64,000 nucleotides of DNA from Magnolia sinica (GCF_029962835.1 NC_080589.1:18931586-18995585); one strand, 5' to 3'. Shown: positions 22,115-34,151, counted from the stretch's first letter. Notes: a model not told the origin generated them from the letters alone. A program made the numbers and translations.

Positions 22115-23900
22115 TGAAATGGCCAAGCTATATGTCCTAAAGGGGGGGTGAATAGGACTATGCCAAATTTAAAAATAAATACAGCAGAATATGAAATAAA
22201 GAATAGATAGCAATCACAGAATATGAATGGAAAGCAACCTAAAATAGAGAAATAGAAACACAAATTGTTCTAAGGACAACCTTACACTAAAAACCAAAGT
22301 TTATGGTAAGACAACCTTATTTCTAGAACAAATAGAGAAACTAAAGCTCAATGTAATAATAAAGAGATAGCAAAAATATAATGCTGAAATGTAAATCTAA
22401 ATTATTACAACATTCCCCACTGTGCTTGAAATGTAAAATTTATAACATTCATATCCACACATACATTCCACAATTTTGAATGATAAAAGATAGGAAATAT
22501 AAATCACACATCCACAACACAAAAAATTATAATGGTTCGCCTGTGTGTTCACCAACTGTTAAACAACAGCCACACAGAATGCTACTCTACTCCTAATATC
22601 CTCACACGGGGGATCTTAGCGTTCACTATCAAATAGGTTTTCACAGGTTCACCTAAAACCTTCACAATTGTGTCTTTTTCAAAGGGCTTACACAATTCAA
22701 AAACCCTCACTTCTGAGTTTTCTGGCTCTCCTCAGATAACCAACAACTTTGAGATTTTTTTGGCTTAACCTCAAACAAAACCAAACAATGTAAATTACAC
22801 AAATTGTAAAATACCTGATTTTCTCCTTCGTTGTAGCAACCCAGAAGAACCAAGTCAGAGTAGAGATTTGAATGTCAAAGTTCAATGTCCAATACTCACT
22901 TTATAATGGTTATAGGTTCTAATAGATTTTAAATTAAAACAGAAGGGCTAGCTCTAATTGATTTTGATTCCAGAAAAAGGAAAACAACAATTCCTCTTTT
23001 TCAGATTAGATTGGAATGCAAGAAACAAAATCAATTAAGAAAGCTAAAGAAAGAGAATATTAAATATGCACACTTAGCTTATATGGAGTACCGACTTATC
23101 TTTCAGAAGACCGAATTAATTTAGCTTAAAGTTCATATTTTATTCTGAGATTCGTGCTCTATTTATAGGTGAGCAAATCACACCTTCGACTGGTCAAGGA
23201 CCTCTAAGACTAATTGTAGAACCAACAGATATTTGAAAAATTCGGGCGCGATAAGATTTGGCAGTTTTATGACTGGTCGTAGGTGGTCTACGACTGGTCA
23301 TGGGTCTCCTACGACTGGTCGTAAGTTCTTACGACTAGTCGAAGCAGGTCGATTTTCAGCGCTGTACATTGAGTCGTAGGTCTACGACTGGTCGAAGATG
23401 CAGTCAACACTGTTCCTACGACTAGTCGAACAGTTCCCAGGACTAGTCGAAGCCTAACAGAAATTTTTTTATTTTTGTAACAAACTTACGACTGATCCAG
23501 GAATTTCTTAGACAGGTTGAAGCAGTGCTAGGACTCATCGAACAAAGTCCAAGACTAGTCTTAGAACAGACCAAGCTCACTTATAGAAAACATATGAATT
23601 ATGTATCCAAAATGACCTACTCTAAAGGTCAACCTAAGGTCAGTCATACCTCAGGAGTGAAGTAAAGACATTGAACATAGGAGACATGTGACCTTTGAAG
23701 TCTTAATGGAGCTCAAACTTGAAAGCCTCTTGAAATCTTGAGGTAGAACTTGAATGCATCTTGAGATCTTGATAACAAACTCACTTTCTCAAGTCTTGAC
23801 TTGTGAACAGTGCTTGTCACCCTAAGTTGATCTTGAGTAGAGTATTGTTCTTTATAGATGCAAGCTTCATAACGGTGTCTTTGGCACCACAAATTAGACA
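22115..23900 (-). repeat. 5' LTR of Sirevirus C2 (1786 bases)
   Basis: On the minus strand it begins TGTCTAATTTGTGGTGCC and ends GGCCATTTCA, TG...CA. Near the end it has the conserved GGGGGGGTGAATAGG complement (about 22142). It contains a cluster of palindromic CGACTNGTCG motifs at 23265-23540. It shares 22593-23900 with the fragment at 23931-25326. No gene inside. Confidence 0.88.
23265..23545. repeat. Palindromic motif cluster in Sirevirus LTR (C2)
   Basis: About ten copies of ACGACTGGTCGT, ACGACTAGTCGT (a perfect palindrome) and variants, spaced about 15-35 bases apart. Multiple palindromes upstream of the core promoter are a reported trait of Sirevirus LTRs. Confidence 0.85.
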
Positions 23901-23930
23901 ATATAAAGGGATATAAACTATGACACTTAC

Positions 23931-25326
23931 ACTAATATCCTCACACAGGAGATATCAGCGTTCACTATGAAAATAGGTTTCACAGGTTCACCTAAAACCT
24001 TCACAATTATGTCTTTCAATGGGCTTACACAATTCAAAAACTCCACTTTCTGACTTTTCTGTCTCTCCTCAGATAACTAACACAATGAGATTTTTCTGGC
24101 TCAATCTCAAAAGAAACCAATACAATAAAAGATTTACACAAATGTAAAATACCTGAATTTCTCCTTTTGTAGCAGCCCGGAAGAACTAATCGGAGTAGAA
24201 GTTCGAATGTGAAAGTTCAATGTCCAATACTCACTTTGAAATAGTTCTAAGTTCTAATTAATTTTAAATTAAATCCAATTAGGGCTAGCTCTATTTGATT
24301 TTGATTCCAAGAAGTGGAATATCCCAATTCCTCTTTCAAATTAGATTGGAATGCAGAAACAAAATCAAATAAGAAAAAGCTAACAAAAGAGAATATTAAA
24401 TATGCACAATTAGCTTAAGAATGAACACAGACTTATCTCAGAGTGATGCCTTAATTTTACTTGAGTTAAGTTCTAAAACTCTGAAATTCGTGTTCTATTT
24501 ATAGTTGCAGAAATCGTATCTATGACTGGTCTTAAGGACACTACGACTAGTCGTAGACCAAACAGATTTTTGAAATTTTAAGTACGATCGGATAAAACCG
24601 TTTCACGACTGGTCGTAGGGTGTCCATGACCGATCATGAGCCCTCCACGACTGGTCGTGAGCATCCTACGACAGGTCGTGAGGCATCTGATTTGATCGCT
24701 ATAGTTTGAGTCGAAGGTACACGACTGGTCCTAGAACGAGTCAACACTATTCCTACGACCGGTCGAGCAGTCTCCAGGATTGGTCGTAGCTCAACCAAAA
24801 AATTCTAAAAAATTGCAACAACTTAGGACTGGTTTAGGAATTTCTTGGACTGGTCGAGCCAGAGCTAGGACTAGTCGAACAGAGTTCAGAACTAATCTTA
24901 GAATAGAACAAACATCTATAAAATGATTCAATTTGAATTATGTATACAAAATGACCTACCCTAAGGTTAATCTAAGGTCAATCATACCTTGAAAGTGAGG
25001 TATGAACATTGAGACTTCATTTCTTCAGATGATAGTTGACCTTTGAAGATTGTGAAGCTTGAAATCTTTCTACTTGATGTAACCTTGAGCTTGAGATCTT
25101 CTAGAGCTTGAATTACACTTCATCTTGCGTTGTATACTAACTTGAGTATTTGAATAAGATCACTTCTTTCGTTGTATCTTGTACTTGCATTTCTTGAAAT
25201 GGTTTGAAGTAGTTCTTCGTTCTTGACTTGAAGTAAAGTGTTTAGAGAGGTAATATAATGTCTTGAACATATATACCTATGAGCTACAAGAGACAGAATG
25301 AGGTTTTGGCACCACAAAATTTGACA
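23931..25326 (-). repeat. Truncated second Sirevirus LTR (C3)
   Basis: Homologous to 22593-23900 in the same orientation, ending (plus strand) CCACAAAATTTGACA, i.e. a minus start TGTCAAATTTTGTGG. The part equal to 22115-22592 is missing. The 30 bases between the two LTRs (23901-23930) match neither. Contains its own palindrome cluster. Confidence 0.85.
24525..24895. repeat. Palindromic motif cluster in LTR fragment C3
   Basis: Same CGACTGGTCGT family as in the C2 LTR, with more substitutions (for example CGACAGGTCGT, ACGACTAGTCGTAG). Confidence 0.8.
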
Positions 25327-26283
25327 ACCAAAGGAGCAGGAAACCACAGTAATTACAGGGGCCCTGGCCTCGCACGTTAAGGGGTCATGCCTCGCAAAAA
25401 GGATAGGGGTATTGATATTGACGAGGCGTACCAGTTTCCTCAACTTACTGGATGAACGAACTTAATTTAAAAACTTGGTTAACATGTTCATGATCGCATT
25501 GCATTAGTTAGTTTGGTGACTCGACAATTGAGGTCATAATGAGGGAGTGTTGGTCATGCGCGATCATTAGACGAAGTCACTTGAGGGAGTGTTGTTATGA
25601 GGTCATGCATCATACCATAATTCATGCATATGCATTAACAAGATTAGTTAGAAATGTGTGAATATATGCTTTTCATTAAATTCATCAAAGAATTGATATT
25701 TGATATAACTTATGGCTAATGACACCCACTGAGTTGATCACTCACTCCCATTCTAGGATTGTATTTTACAACATCAACCAGACACTTCATTAGATGCAGG
25801 TGATGAAGAGCTCGACGAGCCGAGTGGGGTGAGTATAAACGAGGAAGAGGAGCTTTCCTACTTCCAGCTTATGGGCAGGTCAGCGTAGACTGAGCGGGCT
25901 GACAATGGGCTGTTGAGCAGGCGATTTAGTGCACTATTCTTTTGTACATTTCATATATGTATTTTGTCGAGTGACGCCTTGTGTGACCCGTTGATATTTT
26001 TTGTAGATTCGTATACCTTAGCAGCTGTCATTTCAGTAGATTAGTTGTAGTTGTGGTTTATATTCCATTCGATTCCATTTTTGCTCATTTAAATTGGATT
26101 ATATGCATATCACTAAAATTATGTTATAAGTGACACCCGGGAACTTGGAGGTCGAGTGTTTGCATGACCCCCAAATTTCAGGGCGTTACAGGTATATGCG
26201 AATCACTAAAATTAGGTTATAAGTGACACCCGAGAACTTGGAGGTTGAGTGTTTGCACAACTCCCAAATTTCATGGCGTTACA
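25327..26283 (+). repeat. Diverged A-family gypsy LTR fragment (H), plus orientation
   Basis: Matches the inverted complement of the element A LTR (13246-14100): CACTGAGTTGATCACTCACTCCCA, shown here in two parts as CACTGAGTTGATC and ACTCACTCCCA; also GGAGCTTTCCTACTTCCAGCT-like text and a terminal GGGCGTTACA. The LTR end occurs twice: 26098-26190 is repeated as 26191-26283 with several changes. It runs straight into the gag of element D without a primer site, so it is an insertion or recombination product and not D's own LTR. Confidence 0.75.
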
Positions 26284-26640
26284 CACATGGAATGATATGA
26301 TGAAGGAGTTCATAAAAAAATTCTTTCCATACTATAAGACGAACACCATCAGGAAGTCGATCATGAACTTCGCCCAAAAGGAAGATGAAATATTCTTCCA
26401 ATGTTTGGAGCGGTTCAAGGATCTTGTCAGTTCATGCCCACAACATGATTTTGAAATGTGGCGCATAACAACTTTTTTCTAAGATGGACTGATATCTTCT
26501 ATGCGCCAATTCGTTGAGATGATGTGCAATGAGGAGTTCATGAACAAAAATGTCGATGAGGTGTGGGATTAGTTTAACAAACTCACTGAGACCACACAAT
26601 CATGAGACATCTCCCTAAAACTTAGCACCATATCTAAGCC
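26284..26640 (+). pseudogene. Gag (Retrotrans_gag-like) of element D
   Basis: TWNDMMKEFIKKFFPYYKT, FAQKEDEIFFQCLERFKDL and CPQHDFEMW are the usual retrotransposon gag core of Athila-type elements. The apparent N-terminus (MFAQLPNFMALH) comes from LTR H and is chimeric. A TAA after FF and further stops split the rest (DGLISSMRQF, NEEFMNKNVDEVW). Confidence 0.85.
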
Positions 26641-26671
26641 TACTTAAGCAAGGGAGAGGGGTGGGATATAT

Positions 26672-27391
26672 TTGCTGAAAGAGGATGATGATATAAATGT
26701 TAAAGTGACCAGTCTCACAAGGAAAGTCAAGGCTATGGAACTTAAGAAGGATAAGGCTAAGGAAGTTGTTTGCAGTATTTGTGCTTGTAACATACATACA
26801 ACTGAAAATTGCCCAATGATACCTGCTTTTCAAGAGGCACTGAATGAGCAATCGAATGCCGTGAAAAACTACCAAAGACCTTTTAATGGACCCATCTCTA
26901 ATACATACAATCCTAGTTGGAGAAATCATCCGAATTTTAGTTGGAGGAATGGATAAACTGCTACTCCTCAAGGAATCCCTAACCAATTCTTGAATCAAGG
27001 GAAACTTCAAGAGGATCCGGTCTGGAAACATATTCAAAACCAAGAGCTTATCAATCAGAGTATATTGCAAACCCTTCAAGACCTTTCAAAGGCCACACAA
27101 GGGCGTGAGACAAAAAATTCAATTAGGGAAAAAGGGATTCTTCCAGCCCAACCTTTCCCTAATAATAAACCGCAATATGAAATAAGTGATTCAAGCTCTT
27201 CAAATCAAATGGATCAAGTTAAGTCTATCACCACTCTTAGGAGTGAGAAGATAATTGACAAATCTATTATGGTAAGGGCTGAAAAGTCTAAAGATCCGAA
27301 AGTAGATGAAACTGATAGACCTAACAACACTCTACAAGATTTAAAACCGAAACTTCAAGGCAAGCGGATTGCACCATTCCTCCAATGTTGA
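26672..27391 (+). pseudogene. Gag C-terminus with zinc knuckle, element D
   Basis: Two frames (26672-26956, 26990-27391). The first has CSICACNIHTTENC (C-x2-C-x4-H-x4-C) near its middle and a tail rich in Asn/Trp (NPSWRNHPNFSW), as in Athila gag. The second has a Gln-rich region and a basic linker ending near the protease. They are interrupted by TAA at 26955. Confidence 0.75.
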
Positions 27392-27629
27392 TTGCACCAA
27401 AACCTCTCTATAACTCTCAGGACATTCTAGAGGTGCTGAAATAAGTGAAGGTCAATATCCATCTACTGGATGCAGTTAAATAAATACCTTCATATGCCAA
27501 ATTTCTGAAAGACTTATGTATGACCAAAAGACGATAAAATATTCAAAAGAAAATCTTTCTAACAAAAAAAGTGAGCATCATTCTAAAGTAAGATGTGCCA
27601 TAAAAATACAAAGAGCCTGGTAGCCCAAC

Positions 27630-27981
27630 CATTGCTTGTGTAATTGGGAATTATCTCATTGAGCACGCACTTCTTAATTTATGAATGAGCATAAATCTGA
27701 TCCCATACTCGGTCTATGAACAACTGGGTATAGGTGAATTAAAACCTATCCGGACTATGTTACAACTTGCCGATCACTCAGTTCGAGTACCAAGAAGGAT
27801 AATTGAGGATGTGTTGGTACATGTTGATAAATTCTACAACCCAGTAGATTTTATTATCTTGGATACTCAACCCATCGTGGACATGAGCACTCAAATACCT
27901 GTCATTCTTGATCGGTCATTCCTTGCCACATCAAATGCAATTATTAATTGCAGGAACAGAGTCAAGAGTTTGTCTTTTTGA
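27630..27981 (+). pseudogene. Aspartic protease of element D, active site destroyed
   Basis: INLIPYSVYEQLGIGELKP, LQLADHSVRVPRRIIEDVLV and DKFYNPVDFIILD are the Athila-type retropepsin body. The catalytic motif expected just before (D-L-G-A) reads N-L-stop-M at about 27676-27687, so both the catalytic Asp and the frame are lost. Confidence 0.85.
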
Positions 27982-28621
27982 AATATGATATTAGAGTTGA
28001 ATATATTTTTTAATACAGACAAAGAATTATAGGATGATGATGATTCCCACGATATTAACCTGATTGACTCTTTCGTGGAAGATAGAACACTTTTGACCTT
28101 ATCCTCTGACCCTCTAGAGACGTGCCTGGCCCACTCCCATGATTTTGATGATGGTATGATTAGGGAGATGGGTGTCATGCTTAATACTGTGCAAGTACTT
28201 GAAGTTAACCGGTGGAGGCCACAATTTGAAGAATTGCCCCCAAACTGATATAGTGCATCTATGGTCTAACCTTAAGGCACTGAAGCTTGACCTAAAACCT
28301 TTGCCCTCTGATTTGAAATATGTCCATTTACGTCAAGATGAGATATACCCAGTGGTGATTTCTTCCCACCTTGAGCAAGAATAAGAGAGTATGCTTATCT
28401 CTACTCTCATTGAGCATAAAGGAGGCCTTGGATGGTTGATTGCGGACCTCAAGGGAATTGACCCTTTGATTTGTACTCACCACATTTATCTGGAGGATAA
28501 TGCGAAGACCTCCCGACAACCACAACGTAGATTAAATCCAAACATGAAGGAAGTGGTTAAGGCCAATGTACTTAAACTATTAGATGTAACTATCATATAA
28601 CCAATATCCGATAGTCAATGG

Positions 28622-29379
28622 GTGAGTCCAAATCAGGTGGTTCCTAAGAAGTCTAGAATCACCATCGTAGCTAATGCTGACAATGAACTCATGCCAACTA
28701 GAGTCACTACTGGTTGGAGAATGTGCATTGACTATAGGAAGTTGAATACCGTCATGAGGAAGGACTACTTTCCTTTGCCCTTCATCGATCAAATTTTGAA
28801 AAGGCTAGTTGGTCATTCCTATTACTATTTTCTTGATGGATATTTGGGCTACAATCAGATCGAGATGGTCCTTGAAGATCAAGAAAAGACAAGATTCTCA
28901 TTTTCCTTTGGCACCTTTGCTTACCGAATGATGCCATTTGGACTATGTAATGGCCCGCCACCTTTTAGTGATTTATATTGTGTATTTTTTCTGATATGTT
29001 GAGGCAATATCTAGAGGTCTTCATGGATGATTTCTTGATTTTTGGTCCATCCTTCAGCGAATGCTTGGAAATTTGGAAAATTGTGTTGAAGCGATGTGAG
29101 GAAAAGAATTTGGTACTAAATTGTGAGAAGTGTTATTTCATGGTTTGTAAGGGGATTGTCCTTGGACATATCATCTCGTCCAAAGAAATTGAGGTAGATA
29201 AGGCTAAGATTGATCTTATCTCTACCTTACCTCCGCCCAAGAACATACAGGATGTACGATTCTTCTTAGGACACGCCGAATTTTACAGAAGATTCATAAA
29301 GGACTTTAGTCATCTCTCTCGTTCTTTATATAATCTACTTCAAAAGGATGTGCAATACGAGTGGACTGAGCAATGCTAG
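28622..29379 (+). pseudogene. Reverse transcriptase of element D
   Basis: Two overlapping frames. The first has WRMCIDYRKLNTVMRKDYFPLPFID and FSFGTFAYRMMPFGLCN; after a frameshift near 28980 the second has the catalytic FMDD (LEVFMDDFLIF), VLGHIISSKEIEVD and the connection FFLGHAEFYRRFIKDFS. The palm Asp pair is kept. Confidence 0.9.
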
Positions 29380-29403
29380 GAAGCTTTTTATACGCTCAAA
29401 GGC

Positions 29404-29830
29404 ATGCTAACCATCGCACCTATCATGCAGCCACTCGATTGGAGCATCCCTTTTGAAATTATGTGCGACACATCCAATTATGCTCTTAGGGCAGTATTGG
29501 GTCAGAGAAAAGATAAGAAGCCCTATGTTATACATTATGCAAGTATAACCTTAAATCATGCCCAAGTAAATTACTCTTCTACGGAGAAGGAACTCTTAGC
29601 TATAGTATTCGTTTTGGACAAATTTAGGTCATACTTGATTGGATCCAAGATCATCATCTACACTGATCATGCGGCGCTCAAGTATCTTCTTTCTAAGAAT
29701 GATGCTAAGCCCCGCTTGATAAGATGGATCCTTCAACTCCAAGAATTCGATTTGAAAATAAAGGATAAAAAAGGGAGTGGAGAACGTAGTGGTTGACCAT
29801 CTTTCCCGCCTTAATCTCTATAATTCACTT
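29404..29830 (+). pseudogene. RNase H of element D
   Basis: [50 protein letters not shown] and [15 protein letters not shown] are the gypsy RNase H domain. The expected VVDHLSRL follows in another frame at about 29790-29815 after a one-base shift. Confidence 0.88.
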
Positions 29831-30039
29831 GAGACGACACATATAAATGACATGTTCCTTGATGAATAATTATTTAAAGTCTCCCATTCACCTTGGTTTG
29901 CAGATATTGCTAACTATCTTGCTACAAGTTTCACGTCAACACATTGGACTGTGCAAGATAAGAACAAAAATCTTCGTCGAGGTACACAAATTCTTCTAGG
30001 ACGATCCATATTTGTTTAAATATTGCCCAGACTAAATCT

Positions 30040-31088
30040 TAAGAAGATGTGTGCCAGACAATGAACACCAAAGTATCATCTCCTTCTGTCATTCTTAGGC
30101 CTGTGGCGGTCAGTTTTCTGCTAAAAAGACCACGACCAAAATTCTGCAGTGTGGCTTTTATTGGCCCACTATGTTCAAGGATAGTCATGAGTTTTGCAAA
30201 GCTTGTGAGCATTATCAAAAGTTGGGAGCATTGTCCCGTAGAAATATGATGCCTTTAAATCACATTATGATCATTGAAGCATTTGATTGTTGGGGCATCG
30301 ATTTCATGAGACCATTCCCCCAATCTTTTGAAAATTTATATATTTTGCTAGTGGTAGACTATGTCACTAAATGGGTCGAAGCGATCCCGTGCTAGAACAA
30401 TGATCATCAAACGGTCATTAAATTCTTAAAAGAGAACATCCTTTCCCAGTTCGGAACGCCTCGAGCCATCATTAGTGATGGAGGCTTACATTTTTGTAAT
30501 AGGCCATTTGTGAACTTGATGAAGAAATATGGCACCTCTCACAAGGTGAGCACTCCATACCACCCATAAACAAGTGGGCAAGCTGAGATTTTCAATAGGA
30601 AAATTAAACAGATTTTGGAAAAAACGGTTAACCCTGATCGTAAAAATTGGTCAATCTGATTGACCATTGCCTTATGGGCTTACCGTACTGCATTTAAGAC
30701 CCATATTAGAATGTCTCCCTTTAGACTTGTCTATGGGAAGGCTTGCCACTTACCTGTGGAATTGGAACATAGGGCCTACTGGGCTATTAAAAATCTGAAT
30801 TTCAATTTGGACAATGCTGGCTCGCTACGCAAACTTCAATTGAACAAACTTGAAGAGATCCAGAATGAGGCATATGAGAACTCGAGAATTTACAAGGACA
30901 AGATGAATGTGTTTCATGACCAACACATTCTTCGAAAATTATTCACACCAGGTCAGAAGATCCTTTTGTACAATTTTCGGTTACATCTTTTTCTGAAAAA
31001 ATTTCGATATCGATGGATATTACTAATGTCTATCCTCATGGGGCTATCGAGATTCGGAATCCAAACAATGGCAATGAATTCAAAGTAA
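30040..31088 (+). pseudogene. Integrase of element D
   Basis: The second half of the zinc-binding motif (FCKACEHYQK), then a core with D in CWGIDFMRPFPQS, D in AIISDGGLHF and E in GQAEIFNRK. Stops occur after AIPC, in HPxTSGQ and before [12 protein letters not shown]. The C-terminal part (30660-31088) has [40 protein letters not shown] and PGQKILLYN, typical of Athila. Confidence 0.9.
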
Positions 31089-32518
31089 ATGGACATTGAT
31101 TAAAGCCATTTATTGAGAAATTTGATTCAGAGGACATGTCCATACCTCTGAGTAATCCTGTATACCAGGATTGATTTCCTAGTTTGATGGAGGTATAGGT
31201 AGGTTTATCGCTTTCATAGGAATATGATAATTTGTTTTCCGATGTTTTAGGATAGTTTGTTTTTCACTGTTTTAGGATTGTTTGTTGTTGGTTTAATTCT
31301 TATACTAACCCATCTTCACACTGAGACCATTAGAAAAGCCTCAAAATTTCTTCTTCAGGTACTACCTTTCCATCACTTCCCTTTTCTTTTCATTGCCTCT
31401 TTTGCGTTGCATGCTTAATTCTTTTACATTGAAGACAATATAGAATTTTCGGTTGAGAATGAGAGATTAGGTAAACTAATCAGTGTTTTCTCAGTTTTGA
31501 ACAAAATTTTTGAAAATTTTCAATGTTTCAAGTTGAAATCTGTTTAGGAAGCGATGAATTGTGTACTTAAGAATGCTTTGGGTATGATAAGATAGAGATT
31601 AAATTTTGAATTACTAAAGTCTAATCATCTAAGTAATTTATCACCTAATTACTTGCGCTCAATTGATTAAGAGGAAGTTTAAATATCATGTTAAATCACA
31701 AGACACATTCAATTTGCCTTCTATAGGATATACTAGAATTTCTGTTAAAATTTGTTTGGGAAGCGATGAATTGTGTACTTAAGAATGCTTTGGGTATGAT
31801 AAAATAGAGATTGAATTTTGAATTGCCGAAGTCTAATCATCTAAGTAATTTATCACCTAAGTACTTGCGCTCAATTGATTAAGAGGAAGTTTGAATATCA
31901 TGTTAAATCACAAGACACATTTAATTTGCCTTCTGTAGGATATATTAGAATTTCTGATTGTTAGTATGTGAATCATTGATGGATGGTGAGAATCGAGTCT
32001 GGAGAATTTTATCCACCTTAAAAGAAGAAAAGAACCAGTTAAAAAATAGGAGATCGACAAAGAGGTCATAAAACAAATGAATGAAAAGAATAAAAAAAAT
32101 TAGAAAAGAATGTAAAAATAAAAATTGACCGTCGATATAAAATCAGAAGCTGGAAAAAGAAGGAAAATGGGATAAGTTCGGAATCAGTACTTGAGTTTCA
32201 AACCAATCTTAAAGTAGTGAGCGTGGCTAACATGACGAATTGATAGTATTCATACAGAAGTAAAATGACTTTCAATGAGCACATTGAAAAACTCGATATG
32301 TAAATCATGCTCAATTTAATAGACAAAGAACTTAATTGATTGGTTGCTTATGTGATTGGGTTATAGGTTTTCAAAATCTCACTTTCGTATCTTAATTCTA
32401 TCAATTCATATTTGAGTGCACAAAAGATTGTTTTCTAAAAAAGATTCCTGACATTAAGCATTGAGATTTATCTTTCGCATACTTTCCTCGGGACTAGCAA
32501 AATGCTAGTTGAGAATTG
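31089..32518 (+). other. 3' non-coding region of element D
   Basis: About 1.4 kb without coding potential between integrase and the LTR. It contains a two-copy tandem repeat (31541-31957) and A-rich text. CTCGGGACTAGCAAAATGCTAG lies just before the LTR (32488-32509), a phrase often seen near the polypurine tract of this group, but the purine tract itself has decayed. Confidence 0.6.
31541..31957 (+). repeat. Two-copy tandem repeat, unit about 210 bases
   Basis: The unit starting GTTTAGGAAGCGATGAATTG at about 31547 is repeated from about 31754 with few changes (GTTTGGGAAGCGATG). Both end near TAGAATTTCTG. Confidence 0.85.
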
Positions 32519-33760
32519 TGTTGAGGGTCAGATATTGCATATTGAACCCCATTTATATCATGATTTTATGAACATGATAAAGCTTAATATTCTATTTTAC
32601 TCATGTTTGTGTTGCAAGGTGAATTTAAGAGCTTAAATTGAAAAGGGTGTTAAAAGCATAGATTTGATACTTAAGAATCACTAAGGCAAGGGATGAATCT
32701 TTAGAGACCAAGATTGAAGAATTCACACATCAAAGATCCAAAAAAAACCAAGTGAGGAATGAAGATAATTAAAGCTTTGAAGTAAAGAAAAAGAATCCTG
32801 AAATTGTCCTAAAAAAGCATATTCTGAAACTCTGGGTCATTTTGTGAAATTACACAGAGTAAAGTCTATTTTGGAAAATTATGTAGAGTGAAATTTATTT
32901 TAGTAAACTGCGTAAATTTGAGGCAATTTCTAGAGTTTTCCAACTGGGAGCAAAAGTTGGAGTTCCACAACTATAAATAGGACTTCCTAAAATGTTCCTA
33001 GGCATATTCTAGGGTTTAAGGAGTGCAACAAAAGGGTGGAGAAGTTGTCGTCCAGAGTTTTTCTTCTTCTTCCTTAGTTGTTTTCATGTTTTTCTTAAGA
33101 AACTTTGGTCCAATCATATCTATGGTTGACTAAACCTCTTAGCTAGGGCTAAGAGGTGAAACTTGTAGCATGATAAGATGTTTTTATTACTTTAATTCAT
33201 GTTTATGTTAAACTTACTTTGATTCTAGTTTGATATTTAAGGAATACTTTCAGTTTTTAATGATTTATTGTGACTTAAATTACAGTAGATCTGTAATAGC
33301 TTTGAGTATCTTCTTTTCTTGTTTTGAGATTACGGGATTGGTAAATCCTGTTATTTACCATTGTCTCCTGGGCATGGTTTGGTGATGGAATCCCTGCCAA
33401 TTATCATAGTTTTCATTCATTGAAAATTAGGTCAATGGTAGTTAAGATTTGGTTTTACTGCTATATTTTCTAATTTGATAGGATATGACTCCAATTCTAA
33501 TTGTGTTACTTGAATCAAGCAAAAGGACTCATTGATCACTATAAGTGGATCCTTGGCACCCTAGTTCCCACCTTTAAATTCTTAGTTTTAATTACTATAT
33601 TCACAATTACTCTTTGAAATATTTAAGAAATAGTTTCATCTTTTTCTAGTTCTATTTCTAGTTAATTTCAGAAACATACAAGTTTCAGTCGCTGTGGATT
33701 CGACCTCGGTCTTATCGAAATTATTACTATATCGCTACCCTACACTTGGGGTCGTGAACA
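32519..33760 (+). repeat. 3' LTR of element D
   Basis: Starts TGTTGAGGGTCAG and ends CGTGAACA. Homologous over its length to the solo LTR F (34974-36259). It has the gypsy-typical GGATTCGACC phrase near its end (33695). Confidence 0.8.
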
Positions 33761-34027
33761 TCTACCATCTTCAAATTAAACAACTAAAGCTTCAAGTACA
33801 GGTGATTCTCAAGAGATTTCTTCATGTAGATGTCCTCTAATTTCACCCGTGTACTTGCTGCAAATTTTCTTTCTCATGACATTGTAGAGGACCTCATCCA
33901 TTAAGCATAATTGGATAAAGGTTCTCGCTTTCTTATCTATCTTGTTCCATTCATCATATGTCATAGATTTTAGCTGCTTCTTAAGAAGTGCGTCATCCAA
34001 TCCTTGCTGAAATAGAAGACCGGTCAT
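33761..34027 (-). pseudogene. Ty1/copia gag N-terminal fragment (element E)
   Basis: On the minus strand GLDDALLKKQLKSMTYDEWNK, KARTFIQLCLMDEVLYNV and, in another frame, WEKLEDIYMKKSLENHLYLKL then LFNLKMVD, a standard copia gag. A frameshift lies near 33830 and a stop follows LKL. It is cut at 33760 by the LTR of element D, so D inserted into this gag or recombined with it. Confidence 0.85.
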
Positions 34028-34138
34028 CTTGACATTTCATAGTTTAAAATTATTTTCATAATATATTTTTCACATCGAACTTAGGATTAGAAGTCATTGA
34101 TACTATGCTTTCAGATTCAGACTACGTCCCAACTTATA

Positions 34139-34150
34139 CTCCAATACCAC
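34139..34150 (-). promoter_or_regulatory. Primer binding site of copia element E
   Basis: The minus strand reads GTGGTATTGGAG, next to an LTR end CCCCAACA. Initiator Met type. Confidence 0.75.
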
Positions 34151-34151
34151 T

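Larger units (their letters stand above)
18577..23900 (-). mobile_element. Sirevirus (Ty1/copia) C2: 5' LTR, gag, protease, integrase, RT start
   Basis: Minus-strand element with a complete 5' LTR (22115-23900), primer site, gag, protease, integrase and the beginning of RT, where it is joined to C1. The UBN2-type gag with a long coiled coil, together with the LTR end GGGGGGGTGAATAGGACTATG, is typical of Sireviruses. It has at least two in-frame stops in pol. Confidence 0.9.
26284..33760 (+). mobile_element. Athila-like Ty3/gypsy element D (5' LTR missing)
   Basis: Plus-strand, heavily mutated: gag, knuckle, protease, RT, RNase H, integrase, a long 3' non-coding region and a 3' LTR (32519-33760). 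The wording of gag, protease and integrase is Athila-like and there is no chromodomain. The left part of gag, the primer site and the 5' LTR are replaced by LTR H. The right end joins copia fragment E inside its gag. Confidence 0.85.

Noticed and set aside
23265-24895. Regular short palindromes suggesting a CRISPR array
   Set aside because: Spacing is irregular, the repeats are only 10-12 bases, and the sequence is plainly inside a plant Sirevirus LTR.
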